From Iphinoe sp. HA4291-MV1 (lineage in GTDB: Bacteria > Cyanobacteriota > Cyanobacteriia > Cyanobacteriales > Nostocaceae), in contig JAHHHH010000001.1 of assembly GCA_019359415.1 (NCBI GenBank), positions 186,001 through 250,000 on the forward strand: a stretch of 64,000 nucleotides of DNA, read 5' to 3'. Positions 57,240 through 64,000 of the stretch are shown one piece after another. Within the stretch, counting starts at the first letter, position 1, and each line of letters starts with the position of its first letter. The position numbers and the translations under genes were made by a program. The notes beneath the pieces were generated by a model, which made no database searches, had not been told where the DNA came from, and saw only the letters and a list, made by a program, of their open reading frames with translations.

Positions 57240-57383
57240 GGGAAGTAAGCTCCGGAAGAGTTTTCCTGTGCAGGTGAGGTGGTATTGGGGTTTGCCTCGT
57301 GGAGTGCAAGTGGCGTTGCTTATCGACAGTATGAATTGAATTTTGCGCAGAGACAACAGAGGCGCACCAGAGTTAGTGTTTGA

Positions 57384-58049
57384 ATTCAGCAACGCTACGT
57401 CTCAGCTACCAAGGCTTTGGTTGTAGGGAACCCCGTGATACCTTCCAAAGTAAAAGTTTATGTAGATGTTCCTGGAGGAAAAACAGATTATGTGGATTTA
57501 CCCGATCTACCCAGTGCAGAAAAAGAAGCAAAAGCAGTGGCTCAATTGCTAAACACAGAAGCTATTGTTGGTAAGCAAGCAACCGAGTCTCTGGTAGTTA
57601 AGGAAATGCAGCAAGCGAAAATTATCCATCTTGCTACTCACGGAATTTTAAGAGCTAACGCACTTATTTTCACTACTTTAGGAGAAAATAAACAAGATGA
57701 CAATCCAGATGATGGATTACTCAATGTGCATGAAATTGCCAATCTAGATTTAAATAATGCAGAATTAGTTGTCCTTAGTGCTTGTGAAACTGGATTAGGT
57801 TACATTGGCACTGAGGGAGTGATTGGCTTAGTTCTTCCCTTCTTGGGAAGTGGTGTCCCTAGTGTAGTAGTCTCACTTTGGTTGATTCCAGATTCTCCCA
57901 CTTCAGAGTTGATGGTCGATTTTTACAAGAACCTCAAATCAAATCCTGACAAAGCGCAAGCCTTACGTCAGGCAATGCTGACAACGATGAAAAAGCATCC
58001 CGATCCAGTTAACTGGGCAGCTTTTACTTTAGTTGGTGAGGCACAGTAG
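57384..58049 (+). pseudogene. 5'-truncated CHAT protease fragment
   Basis: The open frame (stop at 57381-57383, so no upstream extension) encodes the last 220 or so residues of a CHAT protein. It begins inside the domain at ATKALVVGNPVIPS and carries catalytic His in IIHLATHG, Cys in LSACETG and the C-terminal NWAAFTLVGEAQ. The N-terminal regulatory region normally present (TPRs or other) is missing. The only starts are non-ATG (TTG at 57417). It is either a truncated relic or a minimal CHAT protein, and I favour relic. It sits 65 bases before a Ser/Thr kinase gene, a common pairing in cyanobacteria. Confidence 0.75.
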
Positions 58050-58114
58050 TATGAGAATAAAGTTGACTATCTTGCCAAGAAGTTAAAATTTTAACTACTT
58101 ACAGACTAACAACA

Positions 58115-59128
58115 ATGAGCCAAGATCCTTTAATTGGAAAAACGCTCCGGAATCGCTACAAAGTTCTTCAACACTTGGGTAGCGGGGGATTTGGCAAAAC
58201 TTATGTAGCTGAAGACGTTGAAAAGTTCAATGAAGTATGTGTCATTAAGAAGTTTGCGCCCCAAATACAGGAAATTGGCGCACTCATAAAGGCTACGGAA
58301 CTATTTGAGCAAGAAGCAAGGCGATTGCAGCAGTTGGGGGAACATCCAAAAATTCCAACGCTGTTGGCATATTTTGAGCAAGACAATTCCCTGTATTTGG
58401 TGCAGCAGTTTATTGACGGGCAGAATTTATTGGAAGAGTTAGAACAGCAGGGAACTTACAGTGAGCAAAAGATTCAAGAATTTTTGCTCGAATTGTTAGA
58501 AATTTTCAAGACTGTTCATCAGCATAAAGTGATTCACCGGGATATCAAGCCCCAGAATATCATTCGTCGCCGGAGTGATGGTAAGTTGGTACTCATTGAT
58601 TTTGGCGCTTCCAAACAGTTGAGTCAAACGGTGATGACTCAACAAGGAACAATGATTGGTTCTTTTGGTTACGCGCCACAAGAACAAATGCAAGATGGCA
58701 AAGCTTATCCGACAAGTGATTTATACAGTTTGGGTGCAACATGCGTTCATCTGCTGACAGGGATTCACCCTTTTGAATTATGGCAGCAACATGGTTATGG
58801 CTGGGTTACTGGTTGGCGGCAATATTTGAAACAACCTGTGAGTCAGCAATTGGGAGCTATTCTGGATAAGTTGCTGCAACCAGACTACCTTCAACGTTAC
58901 CAGTCAGCAGAAGAAGCGTTGCAAGCATTTACAAACCTAAACCAAAAGAATACACAAAAAACAATAATTTCTAAAAAGAAACCGAAAACAATAATCAATC
59001 CAAAGCTAATTGGTATATCTATTACGCTGCTTCTAGCTGTGGTGATAGGCGTGGTTTTTTTAACCCGCAGTCTTGATATACGGCTACCTAAAGATGAACC
59101 GCAAAAGAAGGAGATACCCGCATTTTAA
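58115..59128 (+). CDS. Membrane-anchored serine/threonine protein kinase
   Basis: 337 residues. The Hanks-type kinase domain covers about residues 12-270: GSGGFGKTY glycine loop, catalytic VIHRDIKPQN, IDFGAS metal-binding motif and SFGYAPQEQ activation segment. The APE-equivalent position reads PQE. The ATP-anchoring lysine is in CVIKKFAP. A basic linker and one transmembrane helix (LIGISITLLLAVVIGVVFLT) follow, with a short C-terminal tail (DEPQKKEIPAF) lacking any sensor domain. It follows a CHAT fragment. The last 30 codons are present a second time at 62204-62297. Confidence 0.94.
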   Translation: MSQDPLIGKTLRNRYKVLQHLGSGGFGKTYVAEDVEKFNEVCVIKKFAPQIQEIGALIKATELFEQEARRLQQLGEHPKIPTLLAYFEQDNSLYLVQQFIDGQNLLEELEQQGTYSEQKIQEFLLELLEIFKTVHQHKVIHRDIKPQNIIRRRSDGKLVLIDFGASKQLSQTVMTQQGTMIGSFGYAPQEQMQDGKAYPTSDLYSLGATCVHLLTGIHPFELWQQHGYGWVTGWRQYLKQPVSQQLGAILDKLLQPDYLQRYQSAEEALQAFTNLNQKNTQKTIISKKKPKTIINPKLIGISITLLLAVVIGVVFLTRSLDIRLPKDEPQKKEIPAF

Positions 59129-59275
59129 CGGGGTTGTTATTGTTAGCGATCGCCCTTGGCGGCACTCCGTGCCATCGCTCTTAGACTTTCTCATTAGGTG
59201 CAGTTGTTTTGATACTGATAAAATCTGATCCATGATTTCAAACTGATTCGTCATCATTAGCGATCGCTCCAATAT

Positions 59276-59620
59276 ATGAAACTTCCTAATCCCGAACAGG
59301 CAGTCATTGGCAGGCAAAAACTTTCTGGTTATTGTTTGAATCCAGAACATCCAGAGGGGCGACACAAAGCGCGGTTGTTTAAGTCTGTTTTAGGAATTGG
59401 TTTAGATGACGAAGAAGAATTAGAGATAGCCTTGGAGCAAGCTATTAAAAATTGTGATGCGATTCCTACTAAAAGAAATCAATATGGACAGAAATATGTC
59501 GTTGATTTTATGATGGTTAGAGGTACACAACGAACTGTTGTGAGAAGTGCGTGGATTGTACGATATACAGAAAATTTTCCTCGTTTAGTGAGTTGTTATA
59601 TTCTTTTGGATAAGAACTGA
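59276..59620 (+). CDS. DUF6883 domain protein
   Basis: 114 residues beginning MKLPNPEQAVIGRQKLSGYCLNPEHPEGRHKARLF, with a C-terminal VVDFMMVRGTQRTVVRSAWIVRYTENFPRLVSCY. This matches the DUF6883 type often found as a C-terminal toxin-like domain or as a short free gene. The neighbour two bases downstream is a DUF4926 gene, its usual partner. It may be an orphan effector; activity unknown. Confidence 0.8.
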   Translation: MKLPNPEQAVIGRQKLSGYCLNPEHPEGRHKARLFKSVLGIGLDDEEELEIALEQAIKNCDAIPTKRNQYGQKYVVDFMMVRGTQRTVVRSAWIVRYTENFPRLVSCYILLDKN

Positions 59621-59622
59621 GC

Positions 59623-59853
59623 ATGAATTCACAAATTAAGTTACTTGATGTTGTTGCATTGCTGAAAGATTTACCAGAAATCAATTTGTATAGGGGACAA
59701 GTTGGAACAATTGTTGAAGAGTATGAGCCTGGAGTATTTGAAGTAGAGTTTAGCGATACTCATGGTCGCACTTATGCGATGGAAACATTAGAAGCTGACA
59801 ATTTGATGATTTTATATCATCAGTCATTAGCAGAAGATAGGATTGCTATATAA
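59623..59853 (+). CDS. DUF4926 domain protein
   Basis: 76 residues: LLDVVALLKDLPEINLYRGQVGTIVEEYEPGVFEVEFSDTHGRTYAMETLEADNLMIL, a compact SH3-like beta-barrel as in DUF4926. Its ATG follows the DUF6883 stop by two bases, so the pair is translationally linked. DUF4926 proteins are thought to act as immunity or antitoxin-like partners; this is inferred from gene pairing. Confidence 0.85.
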   Translation: MNSQIKLLDVVALLKDLPEINLYRGQVGTIVEEYEPGVFEVEFSDTHGRTYAMETLEADNLMILYHQSLAEDRIAI

Positions 59854-59871
59854 GTACATAATGACTATTTA

Positions 59872-60768
59872 ATGACAAGAATCCCGTTCGATCAATTTGC
59901 TAAGCAATTTTTGGATGAGTTTTTAACCCCTTTAGGTAAAGTCGAAAAGAGCTTGGAGGTTCTTGGCGAATCTAAACTAGTTGACATTTACTTTGCACCT
60001 TCTGCTCAACCAACCGTAAATCCAAAAATTCTTGGTTTATTAGGAAGACTTGCTGCAACTCCCTGTCTATTTGAACCATTTCGCAATCCACCTACAGCAA
60101 CTGAAGTCCGTGACTGTATACTTAAGTTATTTTGGGTTCACTCAGACTTGCAGCGCCAAGCTCACCGAGAGCAACGTCGAATTTTAGAAGCAGAATTACC
60201 CCGATTATGGATTCTTGCGTCTTCAGCTTCAGCTAGCCTCCTCAAGAATTTTGCCGCAACACCGAACGATACTTGGCTTCCTGGTATTTATTTGATGGGC
60301 GAGTCTTTCAAAAGTGCAATTATTTGTATTAATCAGTTACCTCAAACTCAAGAAACCCTCTGGCTAAGACTTTTAGGTAAAGGAACGACTCAGGAACAGG
60401 CGATTACACAATTGCTAGATTTTCCCAGAGACGAGCCAAGTCGTACCAAAGCATTACGATTACTGGCAAACTGGAAGATTACACTAGAAACAAGCAAAGA
60501 AATTGACAAAGACGAGCAAGGATTAATTATGATGCTATCACAAGCTTACTTGGAGTGGGAACGAGAAACAGAACGTCGAGGTATTCAAACAGAGCGTACA
60601 ACCACTATTGAAAATCTTCTCAAAGCTCGCTTTGGCTCTCTTGACGAAGAGTTAACTGGCATCATTCCCATTTTAGTGGAATTCTCTATTGAGAAATACA
60701 CTTCATTTCTCCTACAGCTACCTCAATTGTCTCGTGAAGAATTATTGACTCGGTTTGGGAATAAGTAG
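59872..60768 (+). CDS. Rpn/PD-(D/E)XK-related cyanobacterial protein (DUF4351-like C-terminus)
   Basis: 298 residues starting with TRIPFDQFAKQFLDEFLTPLGKVEKSLEV, where Asp/Glu and later IYFAP and AELPRLWILASSASA correspond to a degenerate nuclease-like fold. The C-terminus TTTIENLLKARFGSLDEELTGIIPILVEFSIEKYTSFLLQLPQLSREELLTRF is the DUF4351-like tail. Such genes are multicopy in filamentous cyanobacteria and often mis-annotated as flagellar assembly protein H. Nuclease activity is uncertain because the catalytic residues are not clearly preserved. Confidence 0.75.
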   Translation: MTRIPFDQFAKQFLDEFLTPLGKVEKSLEVLGESKLVDIYFAPSAQPTVNPKILGLLGRLAATPCLFEPFRNPPTATEVRDCILKLFWVHSDLQRQAHREQRRILEAELPRLWILASSASASLLKNFAATPNDTWLPGIYLMGESFKSAIICINQLPQTQETLWLRLLGKGTTQEQAITQLLDFPRDEPSRTKALRLLANWKITLETSKEIDKDEQGLIMMLSQAYLEWERETERRGIQTERTTTIENLLKARFGSLDEELTGIIPILVEFSIEKYTSFLLQLPQLSREELLTRFGNK

Positions 60769-60915
60769 GCAGGTGTCGCCCCTTTGGGGAATTCAAAATT
60801 CAAAATGGACTGCGTCCCGCTGCGCTAACAAAATTCAAAATTGTTCGCGCAGCGTCATAAAACCTCGTGGGATGTGTGGAAACTCAGTCGCTTCAGCGCT
60901 AAGAGGAAACACGAC

Positions 60916-61962
60916 TCAGGCAGTTTTAACTGCCGTGGTTCTCCATGAGCCGTAAGATTTGAAACTGCAATCTATTGGTATTGCGTTTTGAGTTAATCGT
61001 TTACCAGTCTCTAAACTGTGTAAACTAATCGTTTTCCTATTCGGGTCTTTTTTAGTAGGTGATTCCTGCCAGCCACCCACATAACAAAAGCCGAATTTAG
61101 GATGCTTGATCAGCGAGCCGCGCTTAAGTCCCGCGCTAATCGTTCCACCGTATCTAGATCTAATATGTCCAGCAGAATGTTGTAATCGGTGGAGTTGACG
61201 ACGATGAAATTCTAATGGAACAATCTCAACCAACTTTGTATTGTCCGGTGCGTTGTGCCCACCGACAAACCAATTAGCTAATACCCAAGAATCAACACAA
61301 TGAGCGTCAAACTTGCTAGATAACTTGTTCTTAGATTTTTTCAAACCTAAGTTTTGACGCATCTCGCAAGTATCGTTACCCGTTTTAGTTTCTAAACTGG
61401 CAATTTGTTCTAGTTCTGAGTAGAACCATTTCTTGCCAACCTCTAGAGGACTAAACATTACATTCCATTTCTTTGCACTTTTCCAGGTTTTAGCTTTAAT
61501 ATCCTCGACTACAAAAGTTGAGATTGGAAACATCAAGGTAAGCCACTTACAAATACGCAATTTCCATTGCCATCTCGCTTTAGTCGATGGTGGTAATTTT
61601 TGTTTATTTACAAGTCGATTTTTGCGATTCTGACGACATGGAGTATTACGGAATCGTCTAGCGCGTCGCATATTTCGACGAACTTCTACATGGTCTTTTA
61701 CCCAATCAACGGCATGAGTCTGGATGTTTAAATAAGTTGCAAAGCGTGATTTCACGGTATACCCTTCACGCTTACTTCCTGGATCAATTCCTACTGCTAC
61801 TGGTTGAGTGTTTCTGTTAGATGGCTCTTGATTTAACCGAACACAAAAAACTCCTTTTTTAAAGAATGGTGTAGCCTTACCTGATTTAATCCAACGCTTG
61901 GCTCTGCTAGAGGTCGTTGGCATCAGGGGACGGTTGTTTTGGTCAACTACTGGAACAAACAT
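60916..61962 (-). CDS. IsrB-type RNA-guided nuclease (IscB-like without HNH)
   Basis: 348 residues. The N-terminal PLMP motif (residues 12-15) is followed by RuvC-I with Asp60 in VGIDPGSKREGYT, an arginine-rich bridge helix (RRNMRRARRFRNTPCRQNR, about 95-113), RuvC-II with Glu153 in FVVEDIKAKT, and RuvC-III with His221 and Asp224 in FDAHCVDSWVLAN. RuvC-II and RuvC-III are separated by only about 65 residues, so there is no room for an HNH domain, matching IsrB rather than IscB. All three RuvC acidic residues are present. The family nicks DNA under guidance of an omega-RNA encoded upstream. No TnpA transposase is adjacent, and the stop codon lies in a palindrome (60919-60934). Confidence 0.88.
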   Translation of the reverse strand: MFVPVVDQNNRPLMPTTSSRAKRWIKSGKATPFFKKGVFCVRLNQEPSNRNTQPVAVGIDPGSKREGYTVKSRFATYLNIQTHAVDWVKDHVEVRRNMRRARRFRNTPCRQNRKNRLVNKQKLPPSTKARWQWKLRICKWLTLMFPISTFVVEDIKAKTWKSAKKWNVMFSPLEVGKKWFYSELEQIASLETKTGNDTCEMRQNLGLKKSKNKLSSKFDAHCVDSWVLANWFVGGHNAPDNTKLVEIVPLEFHRRQLHRLQHSAGHIRSRYGGTISAGLKRGSLIKHPKFGFCYVGGWQESPTKKDPNRKTISLHSLETGKRLTQNAIPIDCSFKSYGSWRTTAVKTA

Positions 61963-62165
61963 TTACGATAAGTCCTATTGCTAGGTGTATATATCCCTTC
62001 GCTACTGACTGCCACAGAGGTTAAAAACTAGGGAGGCATTCTTAACGTGCTTTGGGCTACCACGCCCAGACAATTCAGTTTAATTAGCTAGACACTTGTT
62101 TAACTTGATGAGCGGAAGTGGTAAATTTCCTTCTTGCAAGCCCAGTGGCTTTAGTCCTGGGTTAG
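61963..62165 (-). ncRNA. Candidate omega-RNA upstream of isrB
   Basis: About 200 non-coding bases directly 5' of isrB, where omega-RNAs lie in IscB/IsrB loci. On the minus strand it begins with the hairpin CCCAGGACTAAAGCCACTGGG and continues with GGGCGTGGTAGCCC and further short stems. The guide would be the 15-20 bases just upstream (about 62150-62185). Boundaries are estimates; no expression data. Confidence 0.45.
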
Positions 62166-62189
62166 TGACTAAATATTAAGATAAGATTT

Positions 62190-62297
62190 GTTACACTGTT
62201 CATAGCTGTGGTGATTGGAGCGGTTATCTTTACTCGCAGTCTTAATATACAACTACCACAAAATGAATCACAAAAGAAAGAGATACCTGCATTTTAA
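62190..62297 (+). pseudogene. 3' remnant of a second Ser/Thr kinase gene
   Basis: Encodes AVVIGAVIFTRSLNIQLPQN and ESQKKEIPAF followed by TAA at 62295-62297, clearly homologous to the last 30 residues of the kinase at 58115-59128. DNA similarity continues weakly downstream past a shared GCGATCGC. The rest of the kinase is gone; the isrB omega-RNA region abuts it. Confidence 0.85.
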
Positions 62298-62930
62298 CTG
62301 AATCGTTCTTATTGGCGATCGCTCTTAGTACTGCATTTCATAAATCCGTATTGTTCTTGAACTCTTTCTCCTCCAATTCCCCTGCGCGCTTGAGTGTTTG
62401 ATACTTGTCGTTGAGTGTTTGATACTCGTGGGAGAGCGTTTAATACTCGCGTTTGAGTGTTTGATATTTGTCGTTGAGTGTTTAATACTCGTGGGAGAGC
62501 GTTTAATACTCGCGTTTGAGTGTTTGATACTTGTCGTTGAGTGTTTGATACTCGTGGGAGAGCGTTTAATACTCGCGGCTGAGTGTTTGATACTCATAGC
62601 TGAGTGTTTGATACTCATCCACGAGCAATATGGTTTCGCAATTGACTTTCGTAACTGAGATCTTGCACCATTCTCAAAACCTTTCTCCTAAGGGAGACGC
62701 TGCGCGAACAGGTGGGCACTGCTCACAACGTAAAAATAGGAGTTGAGCGCGAACGATAAGCAGTGCCCACCCTACAAAAATTGCTCGCGTTTGAGTGTTT
62801 GATACTCAAAGGACGAGTGCCAAGACTTGCAATTACTAGTGTTTTGCGTCTCTCAAAAAAATTACCAAAAGTTTTCCCAAAAGTACTTGCCAAATTCTTC
62901 ATCTTAGTCTAAGATGATTAATCGTGACAT
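62298..62930. other. 633-base intergenic region with tandem repeat
   Basis: Holds the 21/63-base repeat array (62391-62621), an isolated further unit near 62787-62803 and GC-rich repeats (about 62690-62775). Both strands appear open through the array because its period is a multiple of three; no real gene is seen. Confidence 0.75.
62391..62621. repeat. 21-base tandem array with 63-base higher-order unit
   Basis: Eleven 21-base units. Three types (TGAGTGTTTGATACTTGTCG+T, TGAGTGTTTGATACTCGTGG+G, AGAGCGTTTAATACTCGCG+TT) alternate in the order A-B-C three times, followed by two further variants. Each unit contains the inverted pair GAGT...ACTC. Confidence 0.92.
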
Positions 62931-63002
62931 TCCTCAGTAGCTCAGTGGTAGAGCGGTCGGCTGTTAACCGATTGGTCGCAGGTTCGAATCCTGCCTGGGG
63001 AG
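62931..63002 (+). tRNA. tRNA-Asn (GTT)
   Basis: 72 bases fold as a cloverleaf: acceptor TCCTCAG/CTGGGGA, D-stem GCTC/GAGC, anticodon stem around CTGTTAA (anticodon GTT) and T-arm GCAGG-TTCGAAT-CCTGC, discriminator G. CCA is not encoded. Confidence 0.95.
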
Positions 63003-63067
63003 TTAAATCAGTGAACAGTGATAACTGATAACTGATAACTGATAACTGGTAACTGATATGATAACTG

Positions 63068-64000
63068 TTAATCAACCCAGTGCTTAGCGCGTTCTACTGC
63101 CTTTTGCCAAGTTGCAAAGTTTTCCAAAGCGCTATTTCTCCCCACACTAGGGACAAATACGCGGTCAATCTGTCGTTGCTGCAATAGTACCTCATCATTA
63201 TCCCAAAATCCAGCAGCCAAACCTGCCGCAAATGCGATACCTTGCACAGTCATTTCACGCATCGTCGGACGTTCAACTGGTATTCCCAACACGTCTGCTT
63301 GGAATTGCATGAGGAAGTTGTTCTCACAAGCACCACCGTCTACACTCAGTCGTTCAATGGGAATAGTGTTGGATGCATTAATTGCTTGCACAACTTCTTG
63401 AACCTGATAAGCCAATGCCTCTAGTACCGCACGTATTAAATGCTCACGTTGTACCATTGCGGTAATACCGAAAAAAGCTCCCCTTGCACTCATGTCCCAA
63501 TGAGGCGCACCCAATCCACTGAATGCAGGGACAAAGTAAACTCCGCCATTGTCTGTAACGCGATTTGCTAGCACTTCAGTTTCAGCAGCTGTTGTGATGA
63601 TTTCAATGCGATCGCGCAACCATTTGATGCAAGCTCCACTCGTGAATATGCTACCTTCTAATGCATAGCTCACGTCTAAAGTTCCGCTGGCGTTTGCTTG
63701 AGTCCATGCTAGAGTACTCAAAAGTTGATGCTGGGAACGCACGATTTGAGAGCCAGTGTGAGCAACTAAAAAGCTCCCAGTGCCGTAGGTGCATTTCATC
63801 AATCCGGGAGAATGGCAGCCATGTCCAAACAAAGCAGCTTGTTGATCTCCTAAAATAGCAGTGATAGGAATTTCAACGCCTAATAAGCTAGCATCGGTCA
63901 TTCCAAATGTTCCGAAGCTAGGTTGAATTTGGGGCAAGATATCAGCAGGTATTTTAAACAAAGTCAGTAGCGTCTCATCCCATTCACAAGTTACCAGATT
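63068..64000 (-). CDS. glpK: Glycerol kinase, 5' end outside window
   Basis: Phosphorylates glycerol with ATP to glycerol 3-phosphate. The frame is open to the right edge, giving 310 C-terminal residues (full length is about 500). Seen: FGTFGMTDASLLG, ILGDQQAALFGHGC, MKCTYGTGSFLVAHTG, YALEGSIFTSGACIKWLRD, the FGGY signature region GVYFVPAFSGLGAPHWDMSARG and LSVDGGACENNFLMQFQADVLGIPVERP. These are the ATP-binding and hinge motifs of the FGGY family, and the pattern is specific to glycerol kinase. It lies 65 bases after tRNA-Asn on the opposite strand. Confidence 0.95.
   Translation of the reverse strand, partial: NLVTCEWDETLLTLFKIPADILPQIQPSFGTFGMTDASLLGVEIPITAILGDQQAALFGHGCHSPGLMKCTYGTGSFLVAHTGSQIVRSQHQLLSTLAWTQANASGTLDVSYALEGSIFTSGACIKWLRDRIEIITTAAETEVLANRVTDNGGVYFVPAFSGLGAPHWDMSARGAFFGITAMVQREHLIRAVLEALAYQVQEVVQAINASNTIPIERLSVDGGACENNFLMQFQADVLGIPVERPTMREMTVQGIAFAAGLAAGFWDNDEVLLQQRQIDRVFVPSVGRNSALENFATWQKAVERAKHWVD

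Noticed and set aside
60916-61962. Calling the RNA-guided nuclease IscB or TnpB
   Set aside because: The PLMP N-terminus excludes TnpB, and the short RuvC-II to RuvC-III distance leaves no HNH domain, so IsrB fits best.
62325-62618. 97-codon frame with 7-residue repeats, and an open frame on the opposite strand
   Set aside because: Both strands are open because the 21-base repeat period is a multiple of three. No start signal or family supports coding.
62391-62621. Possible CRISPR array
   Set aside because: Units are contiguous with no unique spacers, the period is 21 bases, and no cas genes are present.

Overview
The window looks like a filamentous, probably heterocystous (Nostocales) cyanobacterium. 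The evidence is the dense scatter of HIP1 octamers (GCGATCGC), intergenic heptanucleotide repeats of the AATTCAAA/TTTTGAA type, many small palindromic or MITE-like elements, and typical families: a cyanobacterial aspartate kinase with two ACT pairs, CHAT/TPR proteins, DUF433/DUF5615 pairs, and a FAAL-PKS-NRPS lipopeptide operon. Genus assignment is inference; no rRNA is present.

Layout. (1) 1-16966, minus strand: a lipopeptide operon transcribed toward the left edge, FAAL-ACP > cytochrome P450 > type I PKS (KS-AT-KR-ACP) > NRPS (TubC docking domain, C-A-PCP-C-A-PCP-C-A..., leaving the window). The chain logic is: fatty acid activated by FAAL, possible P450 oxidation, one malonate extension with ketoreduction, then amino acids; module 2 reads as valine-like. 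The operon's 5' end is a recent copy of the leader and first codons of the neighbouring cysC gene, fused in frame to the FAAL. (2) 17.5-19.9 kb: wrecked glycosyltransferase and condensation/PapA-like acyltransferase genes, possibly lost tailoring genes. (3) 20-30 kb: cysC, LCP protein, GNAT, SDR, EamA transporter, PG-binding/HEAT protein, Uma2 protein, GT4 glycosyltransferase, LD-carboxypeptidase. (4) 30.6-40.4 kb: tRNA-Gly(CCC), RND efflux pump and adaptor, HD phosphohydrolase, OppC/DppC-type permease, Na+/solute symporter with DUF4212 partner. (5) 41.4-46.4 kb: a three-gene CHAT-protease operon (TPR-CHAT protein, small linker protein, membrane protein with C-terminal transmembrane pair) broken by an N-terminal frameshift, a 212-bp MITE with a 5-bp target duplication, and two in-frame amber codons. 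(6) 46.8-52.7 kb: HEAT-like secreted protein, then a split-MprF-like lipid locus (synthase, two paralogous alpha/beta esterases, separate flippase-like membrane protein). (7) 52.8-64 kb: lysC, a DUF5615/DUF433 toxin-antitoxin pair, an NCS2-like permease, a CHAT fragment plus Ser/Thr kinase, DUF6883/DUF4926 pair, Rpn-like protein, an orphan IsrB RNA-guided nuclease with a candidate omega-RNA, tRNA-Asn(GTT) and the 3' part of glycerol kinase.

A theme across the window is colonisation of coding sequence by repeat DNA. Intergenic-type repeats sit in frame inside at least six otherwise intact genes (NRPS, PKS, LD-carboxypeptidase, RND pump, aspartate kinase, HEAT-like secreted protein), while MITE-like elements have broken others. 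The most unusual loci are the CHAT operon, the cysC-FAAL chimera, the split MprF locus with two esterases, and the IsrB element beside a duplicated kinase tail.
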